Below, one piece after another: positions 60,617 through 64,000 of a stretch of 64,000 bases of DNA. Within the stretch, counting starts at the first letter, position 1; each line of letters starts with the position of its first letter. The position numbers and the translations under genes were made by a program. The notes below the pieces were generated by a model. The model made no database searches. It was not told the origin of the DNA and worked only from the letters and a program-made list of their open reading frames with translations. This DNA is from Bradyrhizobium sp. DOA9 (GTDB lineage Bacteria; Pseudomonadota; Alphaproteobacteria; Rhizobiales; Xanthobacteraceae): contig NZ_DF820425.1 of assembly GCF_000617845.2 (NCBI RefSeq), positions 6,144,741 through 6,208,740 on the forward strand, in the 5' to 3' direction.

Positions 60617-61290
60617 CTAATCCCCATACCCGCGCAGCTTCTCGACATCGAGGATGGTGACGCCACCATATTCCAGCCGCAGCAGCCCTTCTTTCTCCAG
60701 CCGGTTCAGCGCGCGGTTGGCGTTCTGGCGGGACATGCCGGACAGCGCGCCGATCTCCTCCTGGGTGATCTCCAGGTGCGCGGTCGATTCCGGATAGAGG
60801 ATCGGGTTGAACAGCGAGGCGATGCTGCGGGCGAGGCGTGCGGTGGCATCGAGCGTGCGATTGACTTCGAGCATGCCGATGAACTGGCCGAGCCGCTCGT
60901 TGAGCTGGCGCACCAGGAAGCGGTTGAAGCCGACGCTGTTCTCGAACAGCCACATGAAGGCGCTGCGTTCCATCAGCGCGACGCGGCTGTCGCGCAGCGC
61001 GACCACGTCGTAGCGGCGCGGCTCGTTCTTGAGCACGCTGCCCTCGCCGAACCAGGCCCCTGCCGTCAGCCCGGCGAGGCTGGTCTCCTTGCCGTCGCGC
61101 GAGACCCCGCCCATGCGGGCAAGGCCGCCCACCATGCCGGCCCAATACGCAAAAATATCACCGCGCATGAACACGCTTTCGCCGGTGCCGTAGGACCGCT
61201 CCGTGATTCCGGCACGCGCGACCTCGATCTCGGCTGATGTGAGCTCGCGCGACCAGGCGGCGATGCGCTTCAGATGATCCTCTGAAATCA
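60617..61290 (-). CDS. Crp/Fnr-family transcription regulator
   Basis: A 224-residue regulator. The N-terminal cyclic-nucleotide-binding-like barrel (SYGTGESVFMRGDIFAYWAGMV, LTAGAWFGEGSVLKNEPRRYDVVAL) lacks the classic Arg/Ser cAMP pocket motif. A dimer helix follows, then the winged HTH LEITQEEIGALSGMSRQNANRALNRLEKEGLL. No Fnr cysteines are present. The start is set at the ATG at 61290. The ATG at 61327 is possible and would place the palindrome at 61331 directly before it. It is probably autoregulated through that palindrome and may control the divergent ABC/ligase operon. Confidence 0.88.
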
Positions 61291-61330
61291 TGATCTCGAA
61301 GCCAGCCGCACTGTTCTGCCACCCCATGCC

Positions 61331-61347
61331 CTGTTGCACTGCAACAG
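61331..61347. promoter_or_regulatory. Perfect palindrome upstream of the Crp/Fnr gene
   Basis: CTGTTGCA, C, TGCAACAG: an 8+1+8 perfect palindrome between the divergent regulator and the ABC operon, 41 bases before the regulator ATG. It is the right size and place for an operator. The remainder of 61291-61625 shows no gene. Confidence 0.55.
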
Positions 61348-61625
61348 AATCGCTTCGGCCATCCACCCGACGAAAGATGAAAGACCCGCTCGGCCCGAGA
61401 AACTTTGTCGCAGAATTGTCAGGCCGGAGACATTTCAAAATAGCGCTTTCCCCTATTGAGGACCACCTTGGGCGATGCGGCTTTTGATCCCTTACGGGAA
61501 CGAAGGTGGCGCCGGTCCGGTCGAGACCAATAGCTGCATGGTCTGGCCGGCACGACCGTACTAGGATCGCCTGACAGGAACGGACGAAGAGCGCCAACAA
61601 AGCGCCATCACCGGGAGGGATTCGT

Positions 61626-62450
61626 TTGGTGGCTACCAGTCTCGAAGTGCGCGGCGTGTCTTTGCGATTCGGCGGCGTCCGTGCGCTGACCGACGTCAGC
61701 TTCGCCATCCGGGAAGGCGAGCTGTTCTCGATCATCGGCCCCAACGGCGCCGGCAAGACCTCGATCGTGAACTGTATTTCCGGCCGCTACAAGCCGACCG
61801 AAGGCCAGCTGCTCTATCAGGACCGCGACATCACCGGCCTGACGCCGAATGCCCGCGCCTCGCTCGGCATCGGCCGCACGTTTCAGAATCTCGCGCTGTT
61901 CCACCACATGAGCGTGCTCGACAACATCATGGTCGGCCGCCATCACCTCCTCAAGAACAATTTCCTCACGGGGTCGCTGTACTGGCTCACCGGCGCGCGC
62001 AAGGAGGAGCTCGAGCACCGCCGCAAGGTCGAGGAGATCATCGACTTCCTCGATCTGCAGTCGGTGCGGAAAGCCACCGCCGGCACCCTCCCCTACGGCC
62101 TGCGCAAGCGCGTGGAGCTCGCCCGCGCCATGGCGCTGGAGCCACGCCTGATCCTCCTCGACGAGCCGATGGCCGGCATGAACTTCGAGGAGAAGGAGGA
62201 CATGGCCCGCTACATCGTCGATCTCAACGAGGAGTTCGGGATGACGGTGGTGATGATCGAGCACGACATGGGCGTGGTGATGGACATCTCCCACCGCGTC
62301 ATGGTGCTGGATTTCGGCAAGAAGATCGCCGAGGGCGATCCGGCCACCGTGCTCGCCGATCCTCACGTCAGGCGCGCCTATCTCGGCGAAGAGGACGAGG
62401 TGCTGGTCGATCCCGACGATGCCTCTCCGGCGCAGGAGAGCGCGGCATGA
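61626..62450 (+). CDS. LivG-type ABC ATPase of a second Liv-like operon
   Basis: A 274-residue ATPase: SIIGPNGAGKTSIVNCISG (Walker A), DITGLTPNARASLGIGRTFQN, LPYGLRKRVELARAMALEP (signature) and ILLDEPMAGMNFEEKED (Walker B). The C-terminal VRRAYLGEE is the LivG tail, followed by an extra acidic end. GGGAGGG precedes a TTG (61626) and a GTG (61629), either of which may start it. Its stop overlaps the ATG of an acyl-CoA ligase (ATGA). This arrangement suggests a transporter for an aromatic or fatty acid that is activated by CoA after entry. Confidence 0.9.
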   Translation: MVATSLEVRGVSLRFGGVRALTDVSFAIREGELFSIIGPNGAGKTSIVNCISGRYKPTEGQLLYQDRDITGLTPNARASLGIGRTFQNLALFHHMSVLDNIMVGRHHLLKNNFLTGSLYWLTGARKEELEHRRKVEEIIDFLDLQSVRKATAGTLPYGLRKRVELARAMALEPRLILLDEPMAGMNFEEKEDMARYIVDLNEEFGMTVVMIEHDMGVVMDISHRVMVLDFGKKIAEGDPATVLADPHVRRAYLGEEDEVLVDPDDASPAQESAA

Positions 62451-64000
62451 TGGATTATACGGGACGCGCCGCGAAGGCCGACACCTATCCAAAGATGCTC
62501 CGGCTCAATGCGAGGGAGCACGGCAACGAGATCGCAATGCGCGAGAAGGATCTCGGGCTCTGGCGCATCTTCACCTGGAACGACTATCAGGCCCGTGTGC
62601 GCGATTTCGCGCTCGGCCTCGTCGAGCTCGGCCTGGGTCGCGGTGATGTCATCGGCATCATCGGCGACAACCGGCCGGACTGGGTCGCGGCAGAAGTGGC
62701 GACGCATGCCATTGGCGGCCTCAGCCTCGGGCTCTATCGCGACGTGCTGGACGAGGAGGCTTCCTACCTCCTCAATTACGGCGAGGCGCAGCTGGTCTTC
62801 GCCGAGGACGAGGAGCAGGTCGACAAGCTGCTCACCCTTGCCGAGCGCGTGCCGAATCTGAAGCACATCATCTATTCCGATCCGCGCGGGATGCGGAAAT
62901 ACGATGACCCGCGCCTGATGTCCGCGGAGAAATTTGCCGAGCTCGGCCGCGCACGCGCCGCGCGCGAGCCGGAACTCTACGACAGGCTGGTCGATGCGAC
63001 CAGGGGCGAGGACGTCGCGATCCTCTGCACCACCTCCGGCACCACGTCGCATCCGAAGCTCGCGATGCTCGCCGCCGGCCGCGTGCTCGGCCATTGCGCG
63101 ACCTATCTCGCCTTCGATCCCAAGGGTCCCGACGACGAATACGTCTCGGTGCTGCCGCTGCCCTGGATCATGGAGCAGGTCTACGTGCTCGGCAAAGGTC
63201 TGCTCTGCCGGATGAAGATCAACTTCGTCGAAGAGCCCGACACGATGATGAACGATCTGCGCGAGATCGCACCGACTTTCGTGCTGTTCGCGCCACGTGT
63301 CTGGGAATCCATCGCCGCCGACGTCCGCGCCAAGGTAATGGACGCAACACCTTTCAAGCAGCGCCTGTTCGACATCGGCATGAAGAGCGGTCTTGCCGCG
63401 CTCGAACAGGGCAAACGCTCGGGCTTTGCCGACGCGATCCTGTTTCGCGCGCTGCGCGACCGCCTCGGCTTCACCCGGTTGCGCTCGGCCGCGACCGGCG
63501 GCGCGGCGCTCGGGCCCGACACCTTCAAGTTCTTCCAGGCCATGGGCGTGCCGCTGCGCACGCTCTACGGCCAGACCGAGCTGCTCGGTGCCTACACGCT
63601 GCATCCCGAGGGCAAGGTCGACCCTGACACTACGGGCGTGCCGATGGCCGACAGCGTCGAGATCCGCATCGACAATGCCGACGTCCACGGCGTCGGCGAG
63701 ATCGTCGTGCGGCACCCCAACATGTTCCTCGGCTACTACAAGAACCCCGAGGCCAGCGTCGCCGACATCAAGGACGGCTGGATGTGCTCCGGCGATGCCG
63801 GCTATTTCAATGCCAACCAGCAGCTCGTCGTCATCGACCGCATCAAGGATCTCGCCGAGACCTCCCGCGGCGAGCGCTTCTCGCCGCAATTCATCGAGAA
63901 CAAGCTGAAATTCTCGCCCTATATCGCCGAAGCCGTGGTGCTTGGGGCCGGCCGTGACGCGCTCGCGGCCATGATCTGCATCCGCTATTCCATCATTTCG
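62447..64000 (+). CDS. AMP-forming acyl-CoA ligase, runs off the window
   Basis: The first 518 codons of an ANL-superfamily enzyme, open to the last base. ILCTTSGTTSHPKLAML is the P-loop/AMP-binding motif, LYGQTELLGAYTLHPEG the acyl-adenylate motif, and DGWMCSGDAGYFN with IDRIKDL the hinge region. Members of this length activate long-chain or aromatic acids with CoA. Its coupling to a LivG-type ATPase points to a substrate brought in by the same operon, whose permease and binding-protein genes should follow beyond 64000. The C-terminal 100 or so residues are missing only because of the window edge. Confidence 0.92.
   Translation, partial: MMDYTGRAAKADTYPKMLRLNAREHGNEIAMREKDLGLWRIFTWNDYQARVRDFALGLVELGLGRGDVIGIIGDNRPDWVAAEVATHAIGGLSLGLYRDVLDEEASYLLNYGEAQLVFAEDEEQVDKLLTLAERVPNLKHIIYSDPRGMRKYDDPRLMSAEKFAELGRARAAREPELYDRLVDATRGEDVAILCTTSGTTSHPKLAMLAAGRVLGHCATYLAFDPKGPDDEYVSVLPLPWIMEQVYVLGKGLLCRMKINFVEEPDTMMNDLREIAPTFVLFAPRVWESIAADVRAKVMDATPFKQRLFDIGMKSGLAALEQGKRSGFADAILFRALRDRLGFTRLRSAATGGAALGPDTFKFFQAMGVPLRTLYGQTELLGAYTLHPEGKVDPDTTGVPMADSVEIRIDNADVHGVGEIVVRHPNMFLGYYKNPEASVADIKDGWMCSGDAGYFNANQQLVVIDRIKDLAETSRGERFSPQFIENKLKFSPYIAEAVVLGAGRDALAAMICIRYSIIS

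Overview
The window is high-G+C DNA with gene content and intergenic repeats typical of a Bradyrhizobium-like member of the Rhizobiales. Supporting signs are multiple LivFGHMK-type transporters, a phasin paired with a ParA ATPase, DUF1127 and CHRD proteins, rhizobial-type LPS genes and several copies of short palindromic intergenic repeats. The genus is inferred from gene style and order, not from a marker gene. No rRNA, tRNA or CRISPR array was seen.

1-13.4 kb is mixed metabolism and sensing. It holds a truncated threonine dehydratase and a translationally coupled pair best read as PlcP (phospholipase C) and Agt (diacylglycerol glycosyltransferase), preceded by an 18-bp Pho-box-like site. 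This fits phosphate-starvation lipid remodelling. Next come thiD, a hybrid histidine kinase whose membrane domain carries every residue known to be needed for ethylene binding in plant ETR1, an Lrp-like small protein, a diheme cytochrome c, a CHRD protein, a cystathionine gamma-synthase-family enzyme, a class II cytochrome c beside an orphan form-II CoxL-type molybdoenzyme, an ABM monooxygenase, a DUF1127 protein and a 25-codon small gene.

13.4-41 kb is an envelope-polysaccharide region. It contains murJ, a Gfo/Idh oxidoreductase and DegT aminotransferase pair (GnnA/GnnB-like or WbpB/WbpE-like), manC/algA, a UDP-glucuronate-epimerase-like gene, a flippase-like membrane protein, an initiating sugar-phosphate transferase, a 4-reductase, a glycosyltransferase and a 4,6-dehydratase (together resembling the WreU/WreQ/WreV N-acetylquinovosamine module), waaL, hldE, hldD, waaF, an LpcC-like core mannosyltransferase, galE, an MsbA-like exporter and an LpxO-like hydroxylase. 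A small foreign-looking patch (31.4-33.8 kb) splits this region. It has a zinc-ribbon protein, a hicBA toxin-antitoxin pair and a decayed IS1595-type transposase.

41-51.8 kb contains the ParA/phasin pair, a Baeyer-Villiger-type monooxygenase, a methyl-cycle cluster (ahcY, metK and an HTH-methyltransferase fusion), a secreted TPR-caspase-like protein and a MetE-C-type methyltransferase. The last of these lies at the end of a branched-chain-amino-acid-type ABC operon (51.7-56.5 kb). The final part holds a small lipoprotein, purU, a HemD-like protein, an MFS transporter and a Crp/Fnr regulator with a perfect upstream palindrome. It ends with the start of a second Liv-type operon, an ATPase coupled to an acyl-CoA ligase that runs off the window.
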